A DNA stretch of 47,898 bases, from contig JBCCAR010000026.1 of assembly GCA_039814715.1 (NCBI GenBank), positions 1-47,898 on the forward strand, in the 5' to 3' direction. This document shows positions 32,579 to 40,912 of the stretch, piece after piece. A program made the position numbers and the translations under genes. The DNA comes from CAKZYD01 sp039814715. GTDB taxonomy: Bacteria; Pseudomonadota; Alphaproteobacteria; Sphingomonadales; CAKZYD01. A model generated the notes under the pieces. That model saw nothing but the letters and a program-made list of their open reading frames with translations. It was not told where the DNA came from and searched no databases. Numbering within the stretch: the stretch's first letter is position 1; every line of letters starts with the position of its first letter.

Positions 32579-33323
32579 CCAGTAATCCACCATCGACCGT
32601 GATCGTTTGCCCCGTTATGTAGCGCGCGCTATGCGAAGCTAAGAAGACGGCAACATCGGCAATGTCTGAAGGATCGCCGATGCGGCCTAAAGGAACATCT
32701 GGTGCGGTTGCCTCCAAGCCTTCTGGCCCAACAGAGTGGACTGGGTCTAGGGTTTGCGCTGTCCTAATAAAACCGGGCGCGATGCCGTTGACGCGGACTT
32801 GGTCGCTCGCCAATTCAATCGCAGCGCCTTTCACCAAGCCCGATACGGCAGCTTTTGCCGCGCTATAGGGGAGGTGTTCATTCCAGCCATAAGCTGTCCC
32901 AACGACGGAGGCCAAGCAGATAATATTACCTGTTTGCGCACGGCGCATGGCTGGGGCTGCAGCGCGGATCATGCGCATCATGCCCGTGACATTCACGTCC
33001 TGGGTGAGGTTCCACGCGTCATCTGTCATGGTCTCGAGCGGGATTTTCTTTGCAATTCCGGCGTTGCAGACAAGCGTGTCCAGCGGCCCGTAGGCTGTCT
33101 CGACGCTCTCTATAACGGCGTTTACCTGCTGCGTCTTGGTAACATCCATGGGGTGGAATTCAGCCTCTGCGCCGCGGTCTTTCAAACCCGATACCGCGGC
33201 GTGCCCTTCGGCTTCTAACACATCGGTGACAATCACGCGGTAGCGCGCTTTTGCAAAGGCAGCTGCGATTGCTTGGCCAATGCCAATGCCTGCGCCTGAA
33301 ATGAGGATTGTGGGCTGGGCCAT
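32568..33323 (-). CDS. Short-chain dehydrogenase/reductase
   Basis: ATG at 33323 is preferred (AGGAG 7 bases upstream); a longer frame from 33350 lacks this. The 251-residue protein has SGAGIGIGQAIA (cofactor loop), LVCNAGIAKK, Ser in LASVVG, and the catalytic YSAAK with NEHLPYSAAKAAVSG. GFIRTAQTLDP follows. It is the second gene of a pair of SDRs that follow the fourth TonB receptor. The substrate is not evident; oxidation of benzylic or side-chain alcohols of lignin units is one possibility given the neighbours. Confidence 0.88.
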   Translation of the reverse strand: MAQPTILISGAGIGIGQAIAAAFAKARYRVIVTDVLEAEGHAAVSGLKDRGAEAEFHPMDVTKTQQVNAVIESVETAYGPLDTLVCNAGIAKKIPLETMTDDAWNLTQDVNVTGMMRMIRAAAPAMRRAQTGNIICLASVVGTAYGWNEHLPYSAAKAAVSGLVKGAAIELASDQVRVNGIAPGFIRTAQTLDPVHSVGPEGLEATAPDVPLGRIGDPSDIADVAVFLASHSARYITGQTITVDGGLLVGL

Positions 33324-33359
33324 GGGTTGCTCCTGTTCATTTGATTTCAAAGCGCTTCT

Positions 33360-34115
33360 TTAAAGGAAGCAATCACCGCCATTCGGGCTAATGCACTGGC
33401 CCTGGAAATGGTCGCCGTCCCGAGATGCCAGGAACACATAGGCCGGCGCAATATCGCTGACCTCAGCGAAATGGCCGATGGGGATGCCTGCTTTGACAGC
33501 TGCGAGCGACTCTTCGGGGACACCGTCTAGTATGGGCGTATGCGTGGCGCCTGGTGCGACGCAGTTGGCGCGCACATTTCGGGCGCCGATTTCCAGCGCC
33601 AGAGAGCGCGTGAAGGACAAAATGCCGCCCTTTGCTGCGGTGTAGGCGGCCAGCGCCGGCGCGCCTTTATAGGCGAGCTGAGAGACGGTGTTGATAATGC
33701 GGCCAAAGCCGCGCTCATACATCTGAGGTAGAGCTGCCTGCGTTGTGAGGAACGTCCCGCGCAGATGAACGCCGATGACGCGGTCCCAGGTGTCGATGGG
33801 GATGTCTTCCACTACCTCGCCGTGGGCGATGCCTGCATTGTTGACCAGAATATCGAGATGCCCAGCGAAGGCCTGCGCCTGTCCCACCATGGCGGCGACT
33901 TGGCTTGCGTCAGCCACGTCCGCCTTAATCGCAATCGCTTTTGCGCCGGCCTCTTGCAGGGTTTTGACGATCGTTTCAGCGCGCGCTTGTTCGCCATCAT
34001 CGGGATAGTTGATAGCGATATGAGCCACACCTTCATCCGCATAGGCCGATGCGACGGCCGCGCCAATACCAGAGCTGCTACCGGTGATGAGAGCCGTCTT
34101 CCCTTCAAGGCGCAT
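33360..34115 (-). CDS. Short-chain dehydrogenase/reductase
   Basis: The 251-residue protein starts at ATG 34115 (AGGGGAAATTGA upstream). SDR motifs: GSSSGIGAAVA, LVNNAGIAHGE, Ser in INTVSQLAYKG and the catalytic YTAAKGG, with GATHTPILDG later. INYPDDGEQARAE after the first strand resembles NADP-preferring SDRs. It lies just 24 bases beyond an intrinsic terminator that follows the TonB receptor gene, and 36 bases before the second SDR. It may act in succession with that SDR on one compound; this is inference. Confidence 0.88.
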   Translation of the reverse strand: MRLEGKTALITGSSSGIGAAVASAYADEGVAHIAINYPDDGEQARAETIVKTLQEAGAKAIAIKADVADASQVAAMVGQAQAFAGHLDILVNNAGIAHGEVVEDIPIDTWDRVIGVHLRGTFLTTQAALPQMYERGFGRIINTVSQLAYKGAPALAAYTAAKGGILSFTRSLALEIGARNVRANCVAPGATHTPILDGVPEESLAAVKAGIPIGHFAEVSDIAPAYVFLASRDGDHFQGQCISPNGGDCFL

Positions 34116-34139
34116 TCAATTTCCCCTGTCTATTCACAT

Positions 34140-34175
34140 AAAAAGCCCCGCCATACGCACGTGGTATGGCGGGGC
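34140..34175 (-). terminator. Intrinsic terminator after the fourth TonB receptor gene
   Basis: A perfect 12-base stem (GCCCCGCCATAC/GTATGGCGGGGC) with a 7-base loop (34157-34163) is followed, in the minus direction, by TTTTT. This is a strong rho-independent terminator for the receptor transcript. The first SDR gene starts only 24 bases farther on, with no room for a normal promoter, so the SDR pair may depend on readthrough. Confidence 0.85.
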
Positions 34176-34199
34176 GAGCGTTTTCACTTAAGCGAAGCC

Positions 34200-36728
34200 T
34201 TAGAAGTTTGCACGTAGTTCCAAGCCGTAAGAGCGCGGCATACCAGGCGCAACGAAGGAGCCGCCAAATTCTGGCGCTGGAATAACTTCAGCGAGGAAGC
34301 CTTTATCGAGAATGTTGTTGGCAAAGACTGTCACCGACACATTCTCAAACTGCAACCCCGTCCGCAGGTTCAAGACACCAAAGGCATCACGCTGCGAATT
34401 CGTGAAGTTCGCGTCAGCACCAAACTGTGTAGGAACGTCATTGTCCTGCACCGTATGGAACCAAGTTGGACCCGTTAGGCGGTAGTCAGCGCGCAGCAAA
34501 AAGTCCATGCCCTCGGTCGCAGGATAGAGCACTTCCATACCCAGGTTAAGCGTATAGTCGGCTGTATAAGGCGACTTGTTCCCAACCGTATTCGGCCGGG
34601 CGCTATTTGCTTTGATCTCGCTGTCGTTGACATTGGCGGACGCAAACACTGTCAACCAATCGGTGACGCTGGCAGTGATGTCTGCCTCAATACCCATGAT
34701 CTCGACTTCATCGATGTTCGACACGATCCGAAGCAACCCGAAGGGACCTACATAAAAGCCGAAGAACTGCATGTCGGTGACGTCGCTGTAGTAACCAGCG
34801 ATTTCATAGCGAATGCGGTTGTCAGCCAAAGACCCTTTCAAGCCAACTTCAAATACGCTGGAAGTTTCTTTATCGAAGACATCCGAGAGCGTAATGCCGC
34901 TGTTAAACAGGTTGTTGAAGAAGCCGTCCACAATGGCCTGTGATCCGCCATTATTAAAGCCGCCTGACTTAAAGCCGATGCCCCAGTTGGCAAAGATATT
35001 GAGGTCTTCATTCACCCGGTAGGACAAGGAGATTTTGGGCTGGATTTGTTTGAACGTCTGATCCTGGTCTGGCAGGCCGCCCGGATTGAAGACCGGATCA
35101 AGACCAGGGTTTAAGAAGTAACCAGCTGGTGTATCGGCTGTCCCGTTTGGGAAACGCGGGACACCATCGCCGTCTACGATGTTGGCGCCCAGGCCAACCC
35201 AGCGGGTGCGTGCATCCGTCGGTACGTTGTTGCTGACCTTCCGGTCTTCAATATCGTAACGCAGTGCGACGCTAACGTTAAAATCTTCAACAACTTCGTA
35301 ATCAACAGAGCCGAAGAAGGCATAGACATTGGTCGTAAAGTCGTCATCTGCGAGCGCTTCGGTGGGATTGCGTGCATCCGTTGTAAAGCATTCTTCAAGA
35401 ACGCCGTTTCCGGTATCAAGACCCAGGTTCCGGCAGATGCGGCGATCAAGGTGGAGGAAGTAGACGCCAAGCTGCCAGTCTAAGTTCTCCCAGCTACCTG
35501 CAAGGCGGAGCTCCGCGCTGATATCTTCTTGGTCGTTCTGCTGGTACTGGGTCCCATCACATGTGGTTGGTGAATATGGCGGAAGGAATGCCCCGCCGCC
35601 GATGCCGAATGGGCTCTGAACCGGAAAGCCGCCAAGCCCTTCAAGCGTTGCCGCACAGTCTTCTTGCGCGTTAAAGAAGCCAAAGGTTCCGCTGGTCGCA
35701 TCTGCGTAAAAGAACTGATCAATCTTATTATACGCAACCCACGCCGTTAAATCCGCGAAATCGAAGGCGTGTTCAAGTTTAATGGATCCTTCTAGAGTGG
35801 ATTGCTCGTTTAGCGGATCAACGTTCGGCGTGAACAGAAACTCATGCTCGTTTGCATCCAGATTAAAGGCTGGGCCAAACAAGTCTGCAAACAATGGCAC
35901 GTTGAAAATCGCATTAAAAGAAATCGCGCCTGCGGTCAGCTCGCCATAACGCAGTTTAACATCAATCGTTGTTTCATCCGTTGGCTCGAAGAATAACCGG
36001 CCATTGATGTTCCAGGTCTCTTTGTTGTTGATCGAATTTGGGTCACTGGTGTTGCCAGGATAGAATTCCTGGTTTTCCGCTGTTGGAAAAAAGGAATTCT
36101 CCAAAAAGCCATCTGTGCGCGAATAATCTGCGTTGACCATGAAGCCGAGATTGTCAGAAATCGGGCCGCTGATCAGAGCGCGCAAATTCAACGTATCAAA
36201 ATTCCCGTAGCTGATCAGGCCTTCACCGCTAAGTTCATCGGTAGGCTCAGCCGTTGTGAGGACGATGGCGCCGGCGGCGGCATTGCGGCCATAAAGCGCG
36301 CCCTGCGGACCTTTTAGAACTTCGATTTGCCGCAGCACGCCTTGATCCTGGTTGAGGGAGGCGATGTTCGATTTCAAAATACCATCGACGACAAGTGCGA
36401 CGTTGCTTTCACCATCGCGTGCGCCGTTTGCGCCGCGGATATTGATTTGGACGTCGCCTGCTTCAACAGGGCCAGCGACGATGGAGACACCGGGGACAAG
36501 CTGCAGGAAGTCTGTAGCGACACGCACACCCGTGTTCTCAATGGTAGATTCGGTGATTACCGACACGGTGGCCGGTGCATCTTGCAGCCGTTCTGATTTA
36601 CGCCGGGAAATGACCATGATCTCTTCGGCGCCAGCGAACGTCGGCGCTTCTTGAGCGAAGGCGGCTGGCGCAGTTGTTCCCATCAGCATGGATGCCATTG
36701 CGGCAGAGCGCCAAATACACTTGTTCAT
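34200..36728 (-). CDS. TonB-dependent outer-membrane receptor
   Basis: The 842-residue precursor has a Sec signal peptide (MNKCIWRSAAMASMLMGTTA, cleavage after AFA-Q near residue 25). The TonB-box-like EEIMVISRRKSERLQDAPA differs from the QKR-type boxes of the other three receptors. The plug has QIEVLKGPQGALYGRNAAAG; the barrel ends LELRANF. The ribosome site is AGGAGGA. A terminator at 34140-34175 follows and two SDR genes lie beyond. The 518-base upstream gap should hold its promoter. Cargo unknown; by context an aromatic or related lignin piece. Confidence 0.92.
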   Translation of the reverse strand: MNKCIWRSAAMASMLMGTTAPAAFAQEAPTFAGAEEIMVISRRKSERLQDAPATVSVITESTIENTGVRVATDFLQLVPGVSIVAGPVEAGDVQINIRGANGARDGESNVALVVDGILKSNIASLNQDQGVLRQIEVLKGPQGALYGRNAAAGAIVLTTAEPTDELSGEGLISYGNFDTLNLRALISGPISDNLGFMVNADYSRTDGFLENSFFPTAENQEFYPGNTSDPNSINNKETWNINGRLFFEPTDETTIDVKLRYGELTAGAISFNAIFNVPLFADLFGPAFNLDANEHEFLFTPNVDPLNEQSTLEGSIKLEHAFDFADLTAWVAYNKIDQFFYADATSGTFGFFNAQEDCAATLEGLGGFPVQSPFGIGGGAFLPPYSPTTCDGTQYQQNDQEDISAELRLAGSWENLDWQLGVYFLHLDRRICRNLGLDTGNGVLEECFTTDARNPTEALADDDFTTNVYAFFGSVDYEVVEDFNVSVALRYDIEDRKVSNNVPTDARTRWVGLGANIVDGDGVPRFPNGTADTPAGYFLNPGLDPVFNPGGLPDQDQTFKQIQPKISLSYRVNEDLNIFANWGIGFKSGGFNNGGSQAIVDGFFNNLFNSGITLSDVFDKETSSVFEVGLKGSLADNRIRYEIAGYYSDVTDMQFFGFYVGPFGLLRIVSNIDEVEIMGIEADITASVTDWLTVFASANVNDSEIKANSARPNTVGNKSPYTADYTLNLGMEVLYPATEGMDFLLRADYRLTGPTWFHTVQDNDVPTQFGADANFTNSQRDAFGVLNLRTGLQFENVSVTVFANNILDKGFLAEVIPAPEFGGSFVAPGMPRSYGLELRANF

Positions 36729-37246
36729 CGTTTCCTCCTGAATGAAAACTCTTAGATTATCAGTTTGACTGCCGCATTGATTTACGGTTTAGGTTCTTGG
36801 TACCGGCTAGGTAGAACGGTTTTCTTGAAATCCAAAGATAAGATGCAGTTTTGCCGCACTTGGTGTCACTTGCGGCGCTAACTGTGTTCCAGGATCCACA
36901 GTTTTCCCAGTTTTGCGTTGCAAGACTAGGCTTTTTGCTAGTCTACGTTGAGGAGCCCGCCCCGGCTCTTTTGCCAGTATGGGCTCATAGATTTCTCTGG
37001 TTCCACAGCGTTCAGGTTTGCATCTCGCCTAAAAGATCAAAGCTGCGCGCGGCGATAGTTTTGTCCAGTCCGCTACTGTCGAACGCGCGGTCTTCGCAGC
37101 CATCCACTGCCTTGGAACAGAAGCGGGCGGATAATAGACAAAAACCGGTTACAAATCGCCATCAATTGGTAACGAGTGTTACCTTCATGCCATGCCCCTG
37201 TTACTATGATTTGGCAAGATGCAGCAGCGATGTATAAAGGCAAGCC
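36729..37246. other. 518-base intergenic region between divergent TonB receptor and dienelactone hydrolase genes
   Basis: No convincing gene is seen. A plus-strand frame of 128 codons (36851-37237) has a composition unlike a protein and no ribosome site. The region holds a 7-base-stem hairpin at 36923-36944 (AGACTAG, 8-base loop, CTAGTCT) and a 16-base palindrome at 37168-37183. It presumably carries both divergent promoters. Confidence 0.6.
37168..37183. promoter_or_regulatory. Perfect palindrome GGTAAC-GAGT-GTTACC
   Basis: Six-base perfect arms around a 4-base spacer lie 63 bases upstream of the dienelactone hydrolase start. An ACCGGTTAC word at 37144-37152 gives a nearby third half-site. 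A dimeric regulator site for one or both divergent genes is likely; the regulator is not identified. Confidence 0.45.
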
Positions 37247-38137
37247 ATGTGCGATGAAACCACCCAGCGTGAACTCGGTCAGTATCTACAAAAGAAGGCG
37301 TTGACGCGGCGAACGTTCGCGGCCGGGGCATCTGCCGCTTTGGCAGTCCCCAGTGTCTCAGCTGCCACGCCAAAATATGCCAGAGAGTATCTTGCGCAAA
37401 TGGCGGTGCTTGTACCGACGCCTGAGGGTAATATCGACGGTGTTTTCTTCCATCCTAAAGACGGCGCGCATGCCGCGATTATCTTTTGGCCCGATGTCCA
37501 TGGTGTGCGTCCCGCCCATTTTGAAATGGCACGGCGGCTCGCCAGTCATGGATACGCCGTTCTTGCGGTAAACCCCTATTACCGCACGCACACAGGACAG
37601 TTATTTTATAATGGCATGCGATACGGCGATCCTGGCGCACGCGAATTGGTCGCTCCGCACTACAGCGCAGTGTCACCAAAGGGCGTGGTTATAGACGCAA
37701 AGGCGCTGGTGAGTTGGCTCGACAAACAGCCCGCCGTTGACAGCGCGAGGGGCATCGGTGCTGCTGGGTTCTGCATGACAGGGTCTTGGGCCTTGCGCGC
37801 TGCGGCTGCCGTGCCCGAGCGCATAAAGGCGCCGTGCTCGTTTCATGGCGGCGGTCTGGTGACCGACGAGGCTGACAGCCCGCACCGACTGGCTGATAAA
37901 ATCTCCGGCGGCGCCTTGATTGCGATTGCTGAGAATGATCACAGCCGACAACCGGGCGCAAAACAAACGCTGATTGACGCGTTTGCGGCTGCGAAGGTTC
38001 CTGCAGAGGTGGAAGTCTACGCGGACGCGATGCATGGCTGGGTTCCAACCGATTCGCGTGCATACCACCCCGAACAAGCACAGCGCGCATGGAGCCGCAT
38101 GCTGACCGTGTTTGATGCGCAGCTAGGCGTTCGCTAA
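37247..38137 (+). CDS. Dienelactone hydrolase family protein with Tat signal
   Basis: The 296-residue alpha/beta hydrolase has a twin-arginine signal (LTRRTFAAGASAALAVPSV; Arg21-Arg22) with a cleavage region near residue 40, so it should act in the periplasm. The catalytic triad reads Cys176 (GFCMTG), Asp231 (AENDHSR) and His263 (MHGW), with a Cys nucleophile as in true dienelactone hydrolases. Most such enzymes are cytoplasmic, so export is notable. It has a divergent TonB receptor upstream and an SMP-30 lactonase downstream. It may open lactones or esters of imported aromatics; the substrate is not known. Confidence 0.85.
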   Translation: MCDETTQRELGQYLQKKALTRRTFAAGASAALAVPSVSAATPKYAREYLAQMAVLVPTPEGNIDGVFFHPKDGAHAAIIFWPDVHGVRPAHFEMARRLASHGYAVLAVNPYYRTHTGQLFYNGMRYGDPGARELVAPHYSAVSPKGVVIDAKALVSWLDKQPAVDSARGIGAAGFCMTGSWALRAAAAVPERIKAPCSFHGGGLVTDEADSPHRLADKISGGALIAIAENDHSRQPGAKQTLIDAFAAAKVPAEVEVYADAMHGWVPTDSRAYHPEQAQRAWSRMLTVFDAQLGVR

Positions 38138-38244
38138 GCACCAAAAATAGGGGGTACCGCGCGCTCACTGCTCAAATAGCCCCTACCCAGCCGTGCCTTT
38201 GCCTGTGATGACACGGGGATCGTCGTATCAAGGAAACAGAGCCA

Positions 38245-39162
38245 ATGGCGCTGATTGAGACCCTAGCCACTGGCTTGGAATTTCCCGAAGGACCCATCGC
38301 CTGCTCCAATGGCGATGTGTTGTTGGTTGAGATAGCGCGCGAGACTCTAACAGCTGTGCGCGCGGACGGCGTGGTTGAGGTCATCGCTCATCTGGGCGGC
38401 GGGCCCAATGGGGCGGCAGTTGGCCCGGATGGCTGTGTTTATGTTTGCAACAATGGCGGATTTATCTGGGACCGCGCTGGCTCCGCCCCCCAGCCTATTG
38501 GCACACCGCCTGACTTTACTGGCGGCAGCATCCAAAAAGTGAATTTACAAACAGGTGCAGTCCAGACACTTTATACGCATTGCAGTGGCAAGGCCCTGCG
38601 CGCGCCAAATGATCTGGTGTTTGATCGCCATGGCGGCTTTTGGTTCACAGATACTGGCAAAACCTTTGCCCGCCATCAGGATATGGGCGGTATTTATTAT
38701 GCAAAAGCCGATGGCAGCGCGATCACGGAAGCTTTGTACCCTACGAACACAGCCAATGGCATCGGTTTGTCGCCAGATCACGCCACGCTCTATATGGCTG
38801 AGACGATGACTGGTCAGCTATGGCACTATCCGATTACGGCGCCCGGCGTTCTTGAAGGACCGGTCGGTTTTTTTGATGGCAGCAGAGTTCTCTATGGCAC
38901 GCCTGGCTTTGATTTGTTTGATTCGCTCAGCGTCGAAGCCAATGGCAATATTTGCGTCGCAGCCCTAACGCGCGGCGGCATTCATGTTATCTCACCAACC
39001 GGCACCAGTGCTTCCTTTGCCGCCTTACCGGCGCCAGGAACAACCAACATCGCGTTCGGCGGGAAAGACAAGCGCGCGGCGTATATCACGCAGGCCATGA
39101 CAGGTGAGCTTATTCGCATGCCTTGGCCGCGGCCGGGGCTCGAACTCGCTTTCGAGCTCTAA
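38245..39162 (+). CDS. SMP-30/gluconolactonase family lactonase
   Basis: The 305-residue six-bladed beta-propeller protein has the family's metal ligands: Glu in LEFPEGPIA (about residue 15), Asn in RAPNDLVFD (about 122), and the GGFWFTDTGKTF loop. No signal peptide is visible, so it is cytoplasmic. Members hydrolyse lactones; near a dienelactone hydrolase and catabolic genes a role with lactone intermediates is plausible. The site is AAGGAAACAG upstream of ATG. Its stop codon touches a 43-base repeat (39161-39203) also found near 40913-41180. Confidence 0.85.
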   Translation: MALIETLATGLEFPEGPIACSNGDVLLVEIARETLTAVRADGVVEVIAHLGGGPNGAAVGPDGCVYVCNNGGFIWDRAGSAPQPIGTPPDFTGGSIQKVNLQTGAVQTLYTHCSGKALRAPNDLVFDRHGGFWFTDTGKTFARHQDMGGIYYAKADGSAITEALYPTNTANGIGLSPDHATLYMAETMTGQLWHYPITAPGVLEGPVGFFDGSRVLYGTPGFDLFDSLSVEANGNICVAALTRGGIHVISPTGTSASFAALPAPGTTNIAFGGKDKRAAYITQAMTGELIRMPWPRPGLELAFEL

Positions 39163-39203
39163 AAGCGCCCTATGGGTACCATTTGTCTGAGCCAATCCAC
39201 TAG
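39161..39203 (+). repeat. Single copy of a dispersed repeat that also forms the ends of the 40913-41180 element
   Basis: The last 35 bases (39169-39203) are identical to the arms of the inverted repeat at 40913-40948 and 41145-41180. The first part (AAAAGCG) extends the match to the left arm with one mismatch. It starts within the stop codon of the SMP-30 gene, so it may act as a 3' end signal or be an insertion remnant. Confidence 0.9.
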
Positions 39204-39266
39204 GCCTCTTCCCTTAGCAGCCATCTTACGCCATTCTATAGCGAACGGCCTGTAGAGGAGGGGTTT

Positions 39267-39680
39267 ATGCGTGTTGGTTTCATGTCTACAGCGATCATCG
39301 CGGGTCTCGCTGTCGCCAGCTGCGGCGGGGAAGAGAGCGGAGGGCCAGTGACGGCCGCTTCATCCCCTGAGAAAATTGCTGACACCTATGTGAGCGAGCT
39401 TGAAAAAGTCGCCGGCGCCCTGGAGGGCATTGAATCTGCCGACGATGCAGAAGCTGCAGCAAAAATCATTCAAGAGGCGTCTCAATCGCTCGAAGCCATT
39501 ACAGAGGCACTTGACGGTGAAATCAGCGGCATGAAAGCGATGCGTATTTTTGCCTCGCGCGGTAACGATCTCATGGCCCTACAGCAGCGTATTGCCGCGT
39601 CTATGACGACTTTGGCGCAAGCGGACCCTGAAATGATGACGCGCATCAGCGAAGAAATGGAAAAGCTTCCAAGCCCATAG
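39267..39680 (+). CDS. Small predicted lipoprotein
   Basis: The 137-residue protein has a lipoprotein signal ending VASC at Cys19, followed by GGEESGGP. The mature part is acidic and helical, with repeated alanine- and glutamate-rich segments (YVSELEKVAGALEGIESADD), likely coiled. No family is recognised. A GAGGAGGGG site precedes the ATG. It is convergent with purU and belongs to the flank rather than the catabolic set. Confidence 0.75.
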   Translation: MRVGFMSTAIIAGLAVASCGGEESGGPVTAASSPEKIADTYVSELEKVAGALEGIESADDAEAAAKIIQEASQSLEAITEALDGEISGMKAMRIFASRGNDLMALQQRIAASMTTLAQADPEMMTRISEEMEKLPSP

Positions 39681-39732
39681 CAGGCCGCTGCGTATGGCCG
39701 CTGGCCTATTCTATATGAATGGTGATGACCGT

Positions 39733-39768
39733 CCTGTCCCTCTATTAAGGCCTGTCCCTCTATTAAGG
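39733..39768. repeat. Perfect tandem duplication of 18 bases
   Basis: CCTGTCCCTCTATTAAGG occurs twice in direct succession at 39733-39750 and 39751-39768. The second copy contains the stop codon of purU (minus strand, TAA at 39763-39765), and the first repeats that stop in the 3' untranslated part. It does not change the protein end. Confidence 0.95.
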
Positions 39769-40611
39769 AAAGACCACTGTTTTTGATTTGTTGAGGAACA
39801 CGCGGTGTTCCAAATGCCACCGCACGGCCCGCGATAGCACCTGGCATTCCACGTCCCTTCCGATGCGTACATGCGACGCTGCATCATCGCCGTGATCGAC
39901 GCGCGCGACTTCTTGCTCAATGATCGGCCCTTCGTCGAGGTCTGGGGTGACGTAATGGGCCGTTGCGCCAATCAGCTTGACGCCGCGCGCATGCGCCTGG
40001 TGATACGCTTTCGCTCCTTTAAAACTGGGCAGAAAGCTGTGGTGAATGTTGATCACTTTGCCAAACAAACGCTTCGACAAATCGTCTGATAAGATTTGCA
40101 TATACCGGGCGAGGACCACCAGATCGACTTCGTTGTCGCTGATATAATCCAGCAGTTCTTTTTCGGCCTCTGCCTTGGTCTCTTTGGTGACGGGAATATG
40201 CTTAAAGGGTAAGCCAGCGCCTTCAATATGGGCGCGGTACGTCTCGTGATTGGAGACGATGCCTACCAGCTCCATATTGAGATCACCTTTGCCCCAGCGA
40301 TAGAGCAGGTCATTCATGCAATGATCCATTTTAGAGACCATGATGACAACCCGGCCTTTGCGCGCCTCCGGCAGCAGCTCCGTCTTCATCTGAAAGCGCT
40401 CGATGGTGGGCTTGAGTTCAAAGGCTAGCTTATCAATGTCATGGCAAGAAAAGCGCATACGCATCAAAAACCGCCCGGTTTCAGCATCATCAAACTGCTG
40501 ACACTCTAAAATATTACCGCCATTTTCTGCGATAGAGCGGGCAACAGCGGCGACAATGCCCGGCTGGTCTTCACATGTCACCTTTAGGATGAAACTCGCG
40601 GCGTCAGACAT
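39763..40611 (-). CDS. purU: Formyltetrahydrofolate deformylase
   Basis: The 282-residue enzyme hydrolyses 10-formyl-tetrahydrofolate to formate and tetrahydrofolate, balancing C1 units. An N-terminal ACT domain lies at about 7-80 (ILKVTCEDQPGIVAAVARSI). The formyltransferase domain has VLARYMQILS, NIHHSFLPSFKGAKAYHQA (His190-His191) and GATAHYVTPDLDEGPII (Asp224, Asp226). The length is normal. Its place beside a catabolic island that should release C1 units, with frmA at the other end, is suggestive, but purU is also found in many other contexts. Confidence 0.96.
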   Translation of the reverse strand: MSDAASFILKVTCEDQPGIVAAVARSIAENGGNILECQQFDDAETGRFLMRMRFSCHDIDKLAFELKPTIERFQMKTELLPEARKGRVVIMVSKMDHCMNDLLYRWGKGDLNMELVGIVSNHETYRAHIEGAGLPFKHIPVTKETKAEAEKELLDYISDNEVDLVVLARYMQILSDDLSKRLFGKVINIHHSFLPSFKGAKAYHQAHARGVKLIGATAHYVTPDLDEGPIIEQEVARVDHGDDAASHVRIGRDVECQVLSRAVRWHLEHRVFLNKSKTVVFP

Positions 40612-40657
40612 AGCGTGAAAAACCTTTTGATCTTAGGAGCGGGAGGCGCTGCGTGGG

Positions 40658-40800
40658 TTAGGTCAGTGCGTCTTTAAGTGTGTAAAATGACATGTGCCTG
40701 ACACTGGCCATGAGGTCAAATCGTCCGCTCTCGCCCGCAATCGCTTCGGCAATCAAGTGTCCAAACATATGCGTTGGGGCAACACACTGCCCTTTCTTGC
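40658..40800 (-). pseudogene. Possible C-terminal remnant of a DAO-family FAD oxidoreductase
   Basis: The minus frame ends with VAPTHMFGHLIAEAIAGESG and RFDLMASVRHMSFY. This looks like the C-terminus of glycine/sarcosine/gamma-glutamylputrescine oxidase-like proteins (typical GHGVALTHLAGKLIAEAI, RFDLF). Nothing upstream in this frame looks like the rest of such a protein, so only a tail remains. DAO-family oxidases often sit beside purU, which fits. The recognition is by eye and the fragment is short. Confidence 0.4.
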
Positions 40801-40912
40801 CCCTGGTCGTCTGCAAGTGTGCCCGTGTTCGCATCCGCAGAGTTAAAGACACCAATCGAGCTCGCGTGCGCTGATATAGTCTTCAAAACTCTCAACCTCG
40901 TCTTCGCGACCG

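Noticed and set aside
36851..37237. 128-codon plus frame before the dienelactone hydrolase gene
   Set aside because: The translation is low in order, with no ribosome site or recognised motif, and it crosses the operator palindrome. It is more likely promoter DNA.
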